This document shows positions 12,167 through 23,088 of a stretch of 64,000 nt of DNA, piece by piece. Numbering within the stretch: the first letter of the stretch is position 1; every line of letters starts with the position of its first letter. The DNA lies in the NCBI RefSeq assembly GCF_017591435.1, contig NC_059279.1, forward strand, positions 3,869,501 through 3,933,500. The letters run 5' to 3'. The position numbers and the translations under genes are program-made. The stretch is from Portunus trituberculatus (taxonomy: Eukaryota > Arthropoda > Malacostraca > Decapoda > Portunidae). The notes under the pieces are model-generated. The model searched no databases, was not told the origin of the DNA, and saw only the letters and a program-made list of their open reading frames with translations.

Positions 12167-14020
12167 ATGATTGCACCCAAGATGTTTCCTAGGAGGAATG
12201 CCAGAATACTAACAGGCATTGGGTTCCTCACAATAGCAGGTTTGATGGTCTACAAGACTGTAGGGCCTTTTGAAAGCACCAAAAATCCAGAGGCATTGCA
12301 TGGTCCTCGAGCCAAAAGTGCGAGGGATGACGCTGCAGACCTCCTAACGCAGAGTCCTCAGCATCTCAGAAAGCAGAAAGAATATGAGAACCAAATCCTG
12401 GCCAATATCCAGAAAATGAGTGCCCACAAGGCCATGCAGCGCCGCATGAACCACGACCCCATGGGAGTCATTCTGCACAAGAGGCCAAGTCTCCTTCAAG
12501 GCTTGGGCAGAGTGCGTGACATGAAGGAACAGGCGGGATCAGTAGTACAAAGAAGTGTTGTTCCAGAAAACCAGCTCAAACATAAGATTGTACATTTAGA
12601 TTTGAAAGGAGCTCCACCTAAAGTTGAATATTTTAAGAAACTGTTTCCTCTTCTTCATTCATTTGGTGCAACTGGATTACTTATGGAATATGAGGACATG
12701 TTTCCATACTGGGGCAAGTTGGAATTCCTCTCAGCACATAATGCTTATGCTAAAGGAGACATTGCTGATATCATTGAACTTGCAAAGAAAAGCAGCTTAA
12801 TCATCATCCCTCTCGTCCAAACTTTCGGTCACATGGAGCATGTCCTAAAACTGAAGGAATTTGCCGAGCTGCGAGAGGTTCCAAATTACCCCCAGGTTGT
12901 ATGCCCAACAAACAACAAAACACTGCCTCTTATAAAAATGATGATTGACCAGGTAATGCAGCTCCATCCAGGCACTGATTGGCTTCACATTGGCTCAGAT
13001 GAAGTGTACAACTTGGGTGAGTGTACCAGATGTCAGCAATATCTCCTGCATCACCAGTTTGGTAAAAGTGATCTCTTTTTGCACCATGTCAGGAGTGTGG
13101 CCAAATATGTCAAAGAAAATTATGATGTTCAACCGATTATGTGGGATGATGAATTCCGCAAGATTCCTCTGAAGGCAATGGAGGACTCCAAGGTGGGTGA
13201 AGTGCTGGAGATCATGGTGTGGAAATACAGCAGTGGCATAATGGTTGACCTTCGCTCTGATATCTGGGAGAAGTATTCGACGGTCTTTGGTGGCATTTGG
13301 GTTGCCAGTGCTTTTAAAGGTGCTGCCAATCCTGACAGTTATATAACAAACATCAATGATCGACTCAGCAATCACAAGGAGTGGATGGAAATCTTTGAAT
13401 TATACAAGAGCACCATTCCCTTCCAAGGCATTGTTCTTACTGGGTGGCAGAGGTTTGATCACTTTGGTGTCTTGTGTGAGTTGCTGCCTCAAGCAGTTCC
13501 CTCACTGGCTGTGAACCTCATGTATATCAATGAAAGGAAGGCAGACCATGGAGCACTGGTCAAAGTAGGGGATATGTTGAAATGCAGCTCTTTTATCAAT
13601 CTTGATCTCCAGTATCTAGAGTATGCCAATAAGTGTGATTTTCCTGGCAGTGCATTCTATGAAGTGTCTCAAAAACTGTACATTTTAAAGAGGGACATTA
13701 ACACCATGATGAAGAACCCTCATGTTACTGGCTGGGTGTCTGATTACAACATTGAGCACAACTTTGTCAGTCCTCAGCATGCTGAGCAGGGACTTCAGGA
13801 CCTCACCATGTTACTCTTTGACTATGGCAAGGTGATGAATGAAGCAGAGACAGCCTTGTCAGATGTGTTTGATGAGTACACAGTCAAAGAATGGATTTCA
13901 TTGAATGTCAAACCAACTCACACTAAGCTTCAGAAACTACATGCTTCCATTTCCAAGTTACAAAAAGTGAAATATTGGCCACGGAGACCTCTGGACTCAA
14001 CAGAAACCAAAGAGTTGTAA
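12167..14020 (+). CDS. HEXD: Hexosaminidase D-like glycosyl hydrolase family 20 enzyme
   Basis: Predicted 617 residues. GH20 beta-N-acetylhexosaminidases remove terminal GlcNAc/GalNAc; the D type is known as a nucleocytoplasmic enzyme in mammals. Family signatures in order: KIVHLDLKGAPPKVEYFKKL (from ~141), LLMEYEDMFPYWG, IIPLVQTFGHMEHVLK, HIGSDEVYNLGEC near residue 273 with the catalytic Asp-Glu pair, PIMWDDEFR, WVASAFKGA, GIVLTGWQRFDHFGVLCELL. The C-terminal ~120 residues are less conserved. Residues 14-29 (ILTGIGFLTIAGLMVY) after an Arg-rich start look like a signal anchor, giving a type II membrane form unlike human HEXD. The ATG at 12167 is the first in frame after an upstream stop. The frame is uninterrupted by introns, unlike every other gene in the window. 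Confidence 0.93.
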   Translation: MIAPKMFPRRNARILTGIGFLTIAGLMVYKTVGPFESTKNPEALHGPRAKSARDDAADLLTQSPQHLRKQKEYENQILANIQKMSAHKAMQRRMNHDPMGVILHKRPSLLQGLGRVRDMKEQAGSVVQRSVVPENQLKHKIVHLDLKGAPPKVEYFKKLFPLLHSFGATGLLMEYEDMFPYWGKLEFLSAHNAYAKGDIADIIELAKKSSLIIIPLVQTFGHMEHVLKLKEFAELREVPNYPQVVCPTNNKTLPLIKMMIDQVMQLHPGTDWLHIGSDEVYNLGECTRCQQYLLHHQFGKSDLFLHHVRSVAKYVKENYDVQPIMWDDEFRKIPLKAMEDSKVGEVLEIMVWKYSSGIMVDLRSDIWEKYSTVFGGIWVASAFKGAANPDSYITNINDRLSNHKEWMEIFELYKSTIPFQGIVLTGWQRFDHFGVLCELLPQAVPSLAVNLMYINERKADHGALVKVGDMLKCSSFINLDLQYLEYANKCDFPGSAFYEVSQKLYILKRDINTMMKNPHVTGWVSDYNIEHNFVSPQHAEQGLQDLTMLLFDYGKVMNEAETALSDVFDEYTVKEWISLNVKPTHTKLQKLHASISKLQKVKYWPRRPLDSTETKEL

Positions 14021-14670
14021 ATACCTGTGCTCATTTTCAGGGTCACAGTTTCCTGTTATTCTTAAAGGAGAAAATGATATGGAGAGAGCACATTCATCTC
14101 AGAATTGTGATAAATGTTAAATCCTGAATAGGATCTTTTGTACAAATTGATGTTCTCCCAGTGTTTGGTGTTTTGTAATGATTAGGTTGAATCTGGTCAT
14201 TTTAGAATTATATTTAGTTAGTAGTTGTCTGCACTTAGTGGTGCTTTGTTAGTGTGCCATGATGCTGCTCTATTTCCTACCGTCATCTGTGTTTTTGTTT
14301 TGTTTAATTATCACTTGACTGTCTATTGTGGCTGTGTACTTCACTGTAAATCATTTGCATTTGATCATCAGATTCACTTGTTGATATTTACATTGATTGC
14401 ATGTAGTGTCCTTCGTTTTGGTGTGTAATTAGACTTTGCTATGTTGCCTTGCTTACTCCTTACTTTATTGTAGCAAGACACGTTTAATTTTGTGTCCATA
14501 CTTCTGAATCGATTGTGATGGTATCAGTGTTCCTTAAAACAAAGGTTTATTTATGTGGTTGTGTAGAGGTGAATGGTGCTTAGTAAGTGCATGTCCACCG
14601 CTCTGCATTCACTCAAACTTGAGTGATTGAATTGCTATTGTGATGCATTTCATTTGCAGGGAAAGATGAT

Positions 14671-14672
14671 GA

Positions 14673-14720
<48 letters not shown>
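14671..14720. repeat. (CA)n microsatellite
   Basis: About 24 CA units in the presumed 3' UTR region of the HEXD-like gene. Confidence 0.9.
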
Positions 14721-14722
<2 letters not shown>

Positions 14723-14769
14723 GATGTTCAGTATGTATGGAAAAGGTAGACAGACATGTTTTGGAGATG

Positions 14770-15108
14770 CATATGGATGAGGGAACAAGATGTATAAGAG
14801 GACATACAAATTAGAAGAGTAAATGTCTCAGTGATATCACATTGAAGTACTGAACTCTAGAATAGTTTAAGTGAGGAAGTTGTTGCAGTGATAGTGTGAG
14901 CAAATTTTAAAAAGAAATTGGATAACACTAGATACAGGGACAGGGCAAATGAGCATTCATTACATTTTGTACAATTATGTAAATACACACACACACACAC
15001 ACTTGGATAAGTGTAGATAAACTGGATAAGTGTAGATATGGAGACGAGGCCACACGAGCGTAAAGCCCAGGCCCTGTAAAACTACAACTAGGTAAATACA
15101 CACGCACA
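14770..15108 (+). mobile_element. Decayed LINE 3' fragments (two pieces)
   Basis: 14770-14985 is a very diverged copy of the LINE tail also seen at 10069-10475 (gaactctagaatagtttaag, ttttaaaaagaaattggata). 15003-15108 is a better preserved last ~100 bp of the same family (tagatatggagacgaggcca, aagcccaggccctgtaaaac, tacaactaggtaaata). (CA)n follows each piece. Confidence 0.65.
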
Positions 15109-16570
15109 CACTCCAAATTATGCTCGGTGAGAGTTTTGTGGATACAGAAGCCATGACTGTGCACAACACTTGCTGTGCGAGTGCTCTGGTTACTCTTTGT
15201 ATATGTATTCATACATACTTGAATTGTCTGTATGTATGATGATAGGTATACATTTGGCTAACACTGCACTTAATGTTCCACTTAATGATCATCATCTCCA
15301 TGTATGTATGTATTTATGTACGTATATGTTTGAGGCACAATCATGAAATCCAAATGAATGCATATTTGTTTATTAGTCATTATGTTGCAGTGTATGTCCC
15401 AATATAGTAATGGTGTTTGTGTGTTACTTGTGACCAAAGTGACATGGCACTTGGGCTGGACTTGAATAATGAAGTAACTGTTTCTGAATATAATATGCAA
15501 TACATTTGATATTTAACATTATTACATCTTCCCGGTGAAGTAACCTAAGTACCAGAGCACAGGGTATCACAGTGTGTGTCTTTTCAGTATTATTATGAGT
15601 GCACAGTCAAAGCTTCATCATGAGAAGACCTCATATTAAGCCATATATTATGGAAGTTTAGAAATGCTTGATCAGTACTATAGCAAAGTACTTATACATT
15701 TTGTCATGAATGACAAGCTATTGTCTGAAGTGACTTGGATTCCGTGGGTACTTTTTATCAGGGCAAAACCAGATTAGTGGACCACAGTTTGAGTGTACTA
15801 TACATGGTGGATTAAACAAAAGGTGACTGGACTCCTACACCTGCCAAGCACAGGTGTTTGCTTGAAATGTTTGAACAAAAATTATTGAACAATCTTAGTT
15901 TTATGTTTAAAGTACATACATATTTATAATGAAGAATTACACAATTATGATTACAAAGTATGTATCTGTCTTAGTTAGCTGAATACCTTAACAAGATATA
16001 ATTTAAACAATGTCTGGTTTTGCGTGCTTTCGCTCTTTTGAGATTTTATACACATAATAATTTTGTGAAAGGCATTAGAGTTGTTGTGCAGCATTGTAAT
16101 ACTTCAAATATTATTTGGCCTGAATAAAGGGATGAAAAACATGACAAGAATTTTGAATTTTGTTCAGTGATAATTATTTTTTAACCATTTTAATCTAATA
16201 TTGTGTTTCTGGAAAGCTGAATGCCCAAAAGTTATGCATTCTAAGCTGTACTGAAACAATCACTGTTTGCATGTCAGAAACACCGACTCATTCATCAGGA
16301 GATCTAAAATTTGTCACTACTTCAACTCATGCTGCTGCTGTTGCTGTTGCTGCTGCTACTGCTACTCCTACTGTTACTAATATTATCACCAACGCCATCT
16401 TCCAATGAACCGTTTCATATGCAAAGATGGTTTGTAATCTGTTTGATAAACAAGGAACTAACAGTGCACAGATAAGGTGTCTGGGAGGAAACAAGATGAG
16501 AACACTCTGCTATGCCTCAAGTCCACTTTAGCTCTAAAGAACAAAGGTCAGGATTGATAAGATAATAAAA
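15109..16570. other. AT-rich DNA after the HEXD-like CDS
   Basis: No second gene. Contains the likely 3' UTR end, a short tgctgctgctgttgctg trinucleotide stretch around 16330-16375, and otherwise unremarkable AT-rich sequence. Confidence 0.5.
16123..16128 (+). other. Candidate polyadenylation signal of the HEXD-like gene
   Basis: AATAAA about 2.1 kb after the stop codon, the most convincing plus-strand signal before the convergent Nudix gene. The 3' UTR would then be about 2.1 kb and would contain a (CA)n tract and LINE fragments. Other upstream signals may be used. Confidence 0.4.
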
Positions 16571-16944
16571 TGTCAATAAACTTTATATGAAATAGTGAAA
16601 GGTAGAAAGTTACATTCCTTCAGTAAGCAATGATACATTGCAGTTATTTTCCAGTTATGTGTAATATATATAATGGTATATAAATAGTTTGTACAATATC
16701 TTCTATAAACATGATATATGATAAAAAGCACCATTAACTGAGTAAAACTAGTGATATGTAACAAGTTATTAAATCACCACAATAGTCTTTACTATACAAG
16801 TTTGTTGCATTATTCTTATACTATTTCTAACGGTGATACAAATAAAACTTTACTTATAAACTGGTAAAGAAATATATAAAGCTTTAATATGAGTGAAAAA
16901 TAGACATAAATGGTACAACTCAACCTGGTGACTTCATAATACCC

Positions 16945-16950
16945 TTTATT
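16945..16950 (-). other. Candidate polyadenylation signal of the Nudix gene
   Basis: AATAAA on the minus strand, about 640 bases after the stop. With the HEXD-like signal at 16123 this would leave the two convergent transcripts non-overlapping. Other A-rich signals in this interval could be used instead. Confidence 0.3.
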
Positions 16951-17586
16951 TGTACGTAATAGTTAATGGCTGGCCACATGGAGAATGACTGGGTGAAGCA
17001 AGCAAATACTCCAAGAGCAAGATAAAAAGTCAATATTTCTGTAGGTAGAAAATGTGGTATGAAATCCTGAAGACATCTAGGAACAGAAGTTTATAAACCA
17101 TAAAAGCAAATTGCACAGCTTGACGAGCTGCCAGATTGTCCAACTATGACTACGGCTAAGACTTTCACTCCCTTTGTTGGAAGGTATTCCAACATTCTCT
17201 TCTATATTACATTGGTAATATTGTATGCAACTGGGGACGGCAAACGACAGTAAGACCTTCGGCCTCCAAATGCTTACAACTACGCATTTAATAAAATTTG
17301 AATTAATTTGGAATAAATAATTTTTCTCATGTAAATATATTATAAACACATTAATTTTAATCACTGCCCAATTTGACAGCAAGTGACCTGTATTTGAGTA
17401 ATGGTAACCATTTAGTCATTCAAGTAAACTTGCACCATACACTGCCAAGGCTAGTTCAATAAGTAGTGTGTGCTGATATTGTTGTTGGTGCAAATATACA
17501 TGATAAAAGTCATGTGCAGGTAATCAGTCATAAATCTGCTGACTAAATTTAGCTACCGTGTCAAATTTATCCTCACTAACCAGTCA

Positions 17587-20282
17587 CTAAAGCTTGGGGT
17601 CTCCATTGCAAGCGGAGTGACCTTCAGCGGAAGCCTGTGCTTCATTGCTGTTATTCTCTGAATGAAGCTCATGACCGATGCTGTACACCATTATATTTCT
17701 CTTGACGAAGGGATGATACATGGGAGAAGCTTGAAGCTGCATTCCCTTCCTGCGTGACTCAAGGTACTGCTTGGCAAAGAACCTGTTCATTTTGTTCACT
17801 TTTGGATTGTTTATGTACCTCTCGATCTGGTGGGAAGACATATTAAACAATTAACCAGACAAAAGTAAAGTATGAAATTTTACTTGCCTTTCGTTTCATA
17901 ATCAATAAAATGGAAACATTAGACATACCTTTCAAGTGCTCAAGAAATAGCAAATTCCTAGAAAAGAAAGATCAAACCAAGTCGATACTCTCCGTGCTTC
18001 TAAAGTGTTCATTCAGAAAACTTAAATCAATCCAAGAGACCTACCTTCATCCACTCACAGGCCGACAGCTCCTTCTTACACATTATGATTTGGCTGGTGA
18101 TGGGCCGCATGTGCACAATGAAGTACATGTCCGAGCAGCAAAATGCAGCATTATGAACATGGCGGAAAGCTACCAGGGACACAAACTCTGCCTCAATGCC
18201 GGTCTCCTCCTTCACCTCCCGGACAGCTGCTGCCCCCAAGTCTTCATCTGGTGAGGAGTGAATGGCTCTAGGATGGAATACAGTATAATTCTTAAATCTA
18301 TACATGCTAAGCTTTTATCCCCTCCTTAAGAATAGCACCCCAGACAAGTCAAGATTTGTTTGATTTTGAAGGATGAAAATACAAAAGAAGGAGTTCCCAG
18401 CTCTCTCAATTGTTCTAAATCTCATAGATTCGTATATAAAAGTACAGACTTACTGAATTCCACATAGCCCCCAGGGAGTTTCCAGTGAGGCTTGGAGTAA
18501 AACCTCTCTTGGACCACCAGCAGTTCATCCTTGTCATTCACTACAAAGGCACCGACTCCAATCAGAGTGTGTGCATACCTGAGAGAACCAGTCTTATGTA
18601 AATTAGTCCTGAAAATACCAGTGATTTGCAAGAACCTCTAGCTTATGTGATTGAGCAATGCAAGGTTATGCCACAGAATTCAGTATGTAAGATGAAAAAA
18701 AACAGGATAAAATGCTAAAACAATATGAATGTCCAATCAAGAATTCATAGATTATTTTCACCTGGGAATATTGTTCGGTTCATTCATTGGCAACCACTGC
18801 ACCATCATTACAAAGTCTGTCTTGGCATGGTGGTAGGTGAACCCATACTGCAATGCATATGATACCCATGTAAAATTATATCCAATTATAAGACATCAAA
18901 TTCCAGGAAAATATATAAAATGCAACAAATTCTAATTCTACAATAACAACCTTCACAGTGCATACTCATATGAAAATGTATCAAATTATAAGACAAAACC
19001 ATAAAGTCTTGGAAAGTAGGTATATATAAAAAATTGCATACAATGACAAACCAGCACCTACTCTTGCCAGCACTGGCACCCAGTCTGCATGTCGAAGGTC
19101 CACTCTGAACCATACTCCTCGCACCCTCTCCTTCCTCCACTGATGAAGGGAAGCTGGCAAGATAAGCATCATTATACAGGTGCCAAACAGCTCTGATTCT
19201 TAGCAACCAACCTTCTTTGACATATGGTTGCAAACAGTTCTCACTCTTAGCAACCTATTAAACAAATACTTAGGACTCATGGAGATGAGGGAAGAACAGT
19301 CTTTGTGACTTTGTTCCTTTATATATTATAGGTTCAGAGGCTCTACCTTGTTCTCTCCATTCTTATACCTTAGATACAACCATTCCATCACAAACAGGTG
19401 AAGGAACTACATACCTGTAAGCTTAGCCAACATTTTTAATTATGATGCTCTTAATAATTGCCAACTCAAGTGTTTTGGCTACCTCTACATGTTACTCTGC
19501 ACAGTCAAATTGTGTTGGTTGCCACAGCTGTCCAAACACATTCCAATCACTACATCTTACCTCCTCTGTAATAGTTACCTATATGATTAGGAACACAACA
19601 CCATGCAACATAATCTCCCCATCTAAGTTATGGACTACTGCGTCTAGAAAGTGAAAGCTTAAGTAAAAACAAAGTGACTCCCTGAGATATAAAATACAAG
19701 TACAGAGGAGAATGTACATTACCCCTAGTTTAACCTTCGTTTATATCATGTATATTACCTTGTAGTATCTGTTCAAAGTCTTGTGCAGGAACAGGCTCCT
19801 CACTGGAAGATACAGTTATCCCTGAGTATCGGTCTCTTACTCCCTGGAAAAATATGTTTGAGAATGAGTACAAAGCTCTTTGTACATAACCCTCCAACTC
19901 TCAGTATTACAGAAGGAAATGCAATATTATCAACTTGTTTGTGGTTTACTTCTCAAACAATTATTAATAATGCATAACAAAACAATAATAATAAAAATTA
20001 TCAATGTTATTACATTACGGTCAGTATATCATAGGCTAGATTAGGTACGGCAACATTTCATTAAGATTTGTTCCCATTTCCCATTACCTTTAAAATCCCA
20101 GAAATCCAATAGAAACACCAGATTTTCTTTCTTTTTTTCTTTCTTTGTTTTTTTTTTTGTTTTTTTTTTTGGTAGCCAGGTAAAGAGATAAAAGGAAATT
20201 GGAACATGCATCTGTACAGAAATATTTACTAGATCCAAAACCTCCCATGTAAACACACCTGGAAACAGTAATGTCCTTCCAT
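17587..20282 (-). CDS. Nudix hydrolase, NUDT6/NUDT8-like
   Basis: Nudix enzymes hydrolyse nucleoside diphosphates linked to another moiety; the substrate is not predictable here. Seven coding exons on the minus strand, all in phase: 20259-20282, 19759-19843, 19062-19153, 18762-18847, 18454-18578, 18045-18247, 17587-17826. Splicing 18454-18578 to 18045-18247 recreates a perfect Nudix box, GYVEFNEDLGAAAVREV then KEETGI, fitting Gx5Ex7REUxEExGU. Upstream are SLHQWRKERVRGVWFRVDL and YGFTYHHAKTDFVMMVQWLP, which follow the pre-Nudix domain of NUDT6, and IGVGAFVVNDKDELLVVQE. The C-terminal exon (from IERYINNPK to a TAG at 17587-17589) is less conserved. The start is the ATG in MEGHYCFQ, chosen for context (ggcATGG). 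The open frame continues upstream, so a longer N-terminus is possible. Confidence 0.9.
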
Positions 20283-20289
20283 GCCGGTG

Positions 20290-21270
20290 ACTATAGAGCA
20301 GCGCTGGTATAGGGCTGATGTGCTTCGTCTACAGGTGATAACAGAATAAATCTTTACAATAACACCACACCTTAACCATAAACATGCCAAATAAGATAGT
20401 AAGATAAAATAGTATGATAAGACCAACAGGGGTACAATGTTATCAAGGGGCCATCACATGGCTTACCACTGTCTGGGTAGGAACTTATCAGGAAGGACAG
20501 TGGGTTAATGTTTACTATTAGTACTTGTCAGTAACCCATGGCACGACAACATATTGTGGTAATATATTCACTTTACTTTATGTTTGAGTTTTTTTTTCCA
20601 TTTTTGGCCATTATCGACTCACATCCTTCTCATATTTTTCCCTTCATTGACTGACTGTGGGAAAGTTCACACCACAGATATCAGGAGGAAGAAATAAAAC
20701 AGGTTAGAAAGAGGAGGAAATATAAAAATTTTGTCAATAATCAAAATCTTTCTAGTGTGGCTGCTAAGACCGTGAAAAAATTATCCTTGTGAGCACTGGT
20801 GAAGTTCTACAAGGTTATTCTAACTGTGACAACTGGCCAGTATTCTACAGGAAGACACAGATGAGGCGTATACGACTGAGTTGCTGTTATGAACAGATGC
20901 CTAAGACTTTCTGGAGAGTGGGGAGATGGAGTGCTATAGTGATCAGTCAAGTGGAATCACTTCACTGGAGCAGGATAATTTCGGTTGAATATGTAAAATT
21001 GTGTCTTGTAACCTATGCACACCACACTTACATGCTTTGGTAGTGTACTTACTGCTATATGTCCTTAAAGGTTTTAATCTGCAGAAGTTTCATGTTCACC
21101 CATGACGGCTCAAAAATTTTAACAGGCTTACAAAGTCTAACCTATGCAGTAACACCACTCACTCCCAGCATTGCACTCCTACACCTCTCACCACTCTGGT
21201 ACTGCTGTGAATTCATGCATATCAGTACTATTATGAATTTGTAATCGCGAGATGGTCAAGAGGGGTGGCT
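20290..21270. other. Region upstream of the Nudix gene
   Basis: No additional gene supported. It should hold the Nudix promoter and first exon, but no core promoter motif stands out. Confidence 0.4.
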
Positions 21271-21906
21271 GTGGACAGTGGCGGATTAAGGCTCTTGTGG
21301 CCCTAAGGCAAATTTCAAGATTTTTAAAAATATGGCCTGAACTAATGATAAAATTTATATTATTGTACAATAATAACAAATATCCATTAGTAAACATTTA
21401 TTTCTAAACAAAACCTTATCAATTTTACATATGTTAAGGTAAGGTACCACTACATACATGTGTTTTTGTATACATTATTAAATTTTCACTTTTCTTGCTT
21501 TGACAGTAGCAAACTCATCAATTATAGAACTGAAGTCAGTTTCGGATAGCAAATCTTTTTCAATGCAGAGAAGTGCCAACACACCAAGGTGGTGCTGACT
21601 TATAGTGGATCGCTTTACATCCTTAATTCAAGTAAGCTGGGAAAATGACCATTCACCAGAACAATTAGTAGCCATCAGTGACAAGTAAATTCGCAAAGCC
21701 ACTTCAGTGTTTGGAAATGCAGTTGAAATTCCAGTTTTGTGCATTGATTTGAATATATGTTGAGCAATACCTGTTGACGCTTCTTTGCTACATTCTCTTT
21801 GTCATAATCAAAATGTTTTTGGACTGCCAGAAATGGCCTGGATTTTTTTGTGGCCCTAAGGCATGTGCTTAGTTTGTCTTATGGTTAATCCGCCACTGGC
21901 TGTAGA
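21268..21906. mobile_element. hAT-type DNA transposon remnant with target-site duplication
   Basis: The element spans 21276-21898 (623 bp). Terminal inverted repeats are CAGTGGCGGATTAA at the left and TTAATCCGCCACTG at the right, 14/14 matching. Flanking 8 bp copies are gctgtgga (21268-21275) and gctgtaga (21899-21906), 7/8 matching; the 8 bp length is the hAT hallmark. The interior is AT-rich with no intact transposase. The block tgtggccctaaggca occurs near both ends in the same orientation (about 21297 and 21850). Confidence 0.88.
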
Positions 21907-22640
21907 GCCTCTTTCCCACCAAGTTAGGTTAGGGGAGGGAAGGTTGCATTACATCACATTACATTGGGATAGGTTAGGTTTGATTAATTGTTAGGTTTGG
22001 TTAGTTTATTTTAGATTCCATCAGTATTCAAAGGATTTTTTTTTTCTAATTTAGCCAAATTTGGCCTCAGATTTATTTAGTATTGCAAAATTTTGTCTAT
22101 TTTGGCTTTCTACACCCTAAATCCCATTTTTTCCAACAAGTCCCAAGGTTGTTGGTGTTGGGAAGGGGCTGGTGGCGTAATTCTGCAGTGTTACCTGAGT
22201 TGGAAGGTATCGGGGAGGGTCTGGCAACACAGGCACAGTAGGTCAGAGGACAGAGACAGGCGGGGCAGGTGAGCCGTAAGTGTCGATAAAGTCGATGAAA
22301 GTCTCGGGGTGGCACACCTTAGTAATGATGACGGTGTGTTGTGCAGGCAAGCGATAGCGACATCTAGGACGCGGGACGTTTGCCAAAGCTGTAGGAGGAG
22401 TCTGCCCGGTCTGTGGCCCATTGAAGTACACAGGGCATCGCGGAGCGTGTGGTACATCACGCCGTGGAGCAGAAGTGAAAGATGAGGGCATGTGCAGCGG
22501 CGGGCAGTGAAACGGTGCTCTGGGTGTGTTTTGGCGTATGTGTGGGTCTTCCGAGTGTGTTACGTACAGTATTATTAATAGTGTTTGAGTTAGTATAAAG
22601 CTAGCCCAAAACACCATGCAACACCTCGGAATACCAACAA
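21907..22640. other. Intergenic, with a GC-richer block
   Basis: Repeated ggttaggtt motifs at 21925-22010, then a GC-richer block at about 22140-22560 with open frames on the minus strand that resemble no family I know. It could be an unrecognised exon or promoter island. Nothing supports a gene call. Confidence 0.3.
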
Positions 22641-22794
22641 GCACACCTAGAAATCACTACCTAGAAACACACAATACCATCTCCACACCACAAAAACATT
22701 CCAAATATACCGCCCCCCCACCCACCCAAACAATTTAGGTAGGTAAAACACTCAAAACTAATCCATAACACCCTCAAAACACCATGCAGCCTTT

Positions 22795-22796
<2 letters not shown>

Positions 22797-22852
<56 letters not shown>
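22797..22852. repeat. (AT)n microsatellite
   Basis: About 28 AT units inside composite repeat copy 1. A (TA)n tract occupies the matching position in copy 2. Confidence 0.95.
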
Positions 22853-22856
<4 letters not shown>

Positions 22857-22888
22857 ATCATTAGGTAGCTATACACCAGCAGATATCC

Positions 22889-23088
22889 TCTCCGAGGACA
22901 TTATCAGGTGGTATATAGTATACCTCTGTCAAACGATAACGCAGCTAGGTGTCCTAAGGTCAGCTCCGCCTGGACAGAAACCTCGCGCAGAGCAAAAGGG
23001 CAAAGCTGGCTTGATTCTTTATGTACGAATACAGATTGCTAAAGCAGTTCTCATCGATCCTTTGGCTTTAGCGGTATTAAGCAACACC
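22889..23088 (+). pseudogene. Diverged large-subunit (28S-type) rRNA fragment
   Basis: About 200 bases align in order with the conserved domain V segment of eukaryotic LSU rRNA: gaggacattatcaggtgg, ctgtcaaacgataacgcag, aggtgtcctaagg, agctc, ggacagaaacctcg, gagcaaaagggcaaagct, ggcttgattc, gtacgaatacaga, ctaaagca and atcgatccttt. The strongest blocks are near-universal in eukaryotic 28S, and their order and spacing fit with small indels (for example an extra cta at about 22954). It is far too short for a functional rRNA and sits inside a repeat, so it is called a pseudogene fragment. Confidence 0.75.

Noticed and set aside
22097..22644. Overlapping minus-strand open frames in a GC-richer block
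   Set aside because: Composition alone can keep the frames open; no motif, no convincing splice sites and no agreement between frames.
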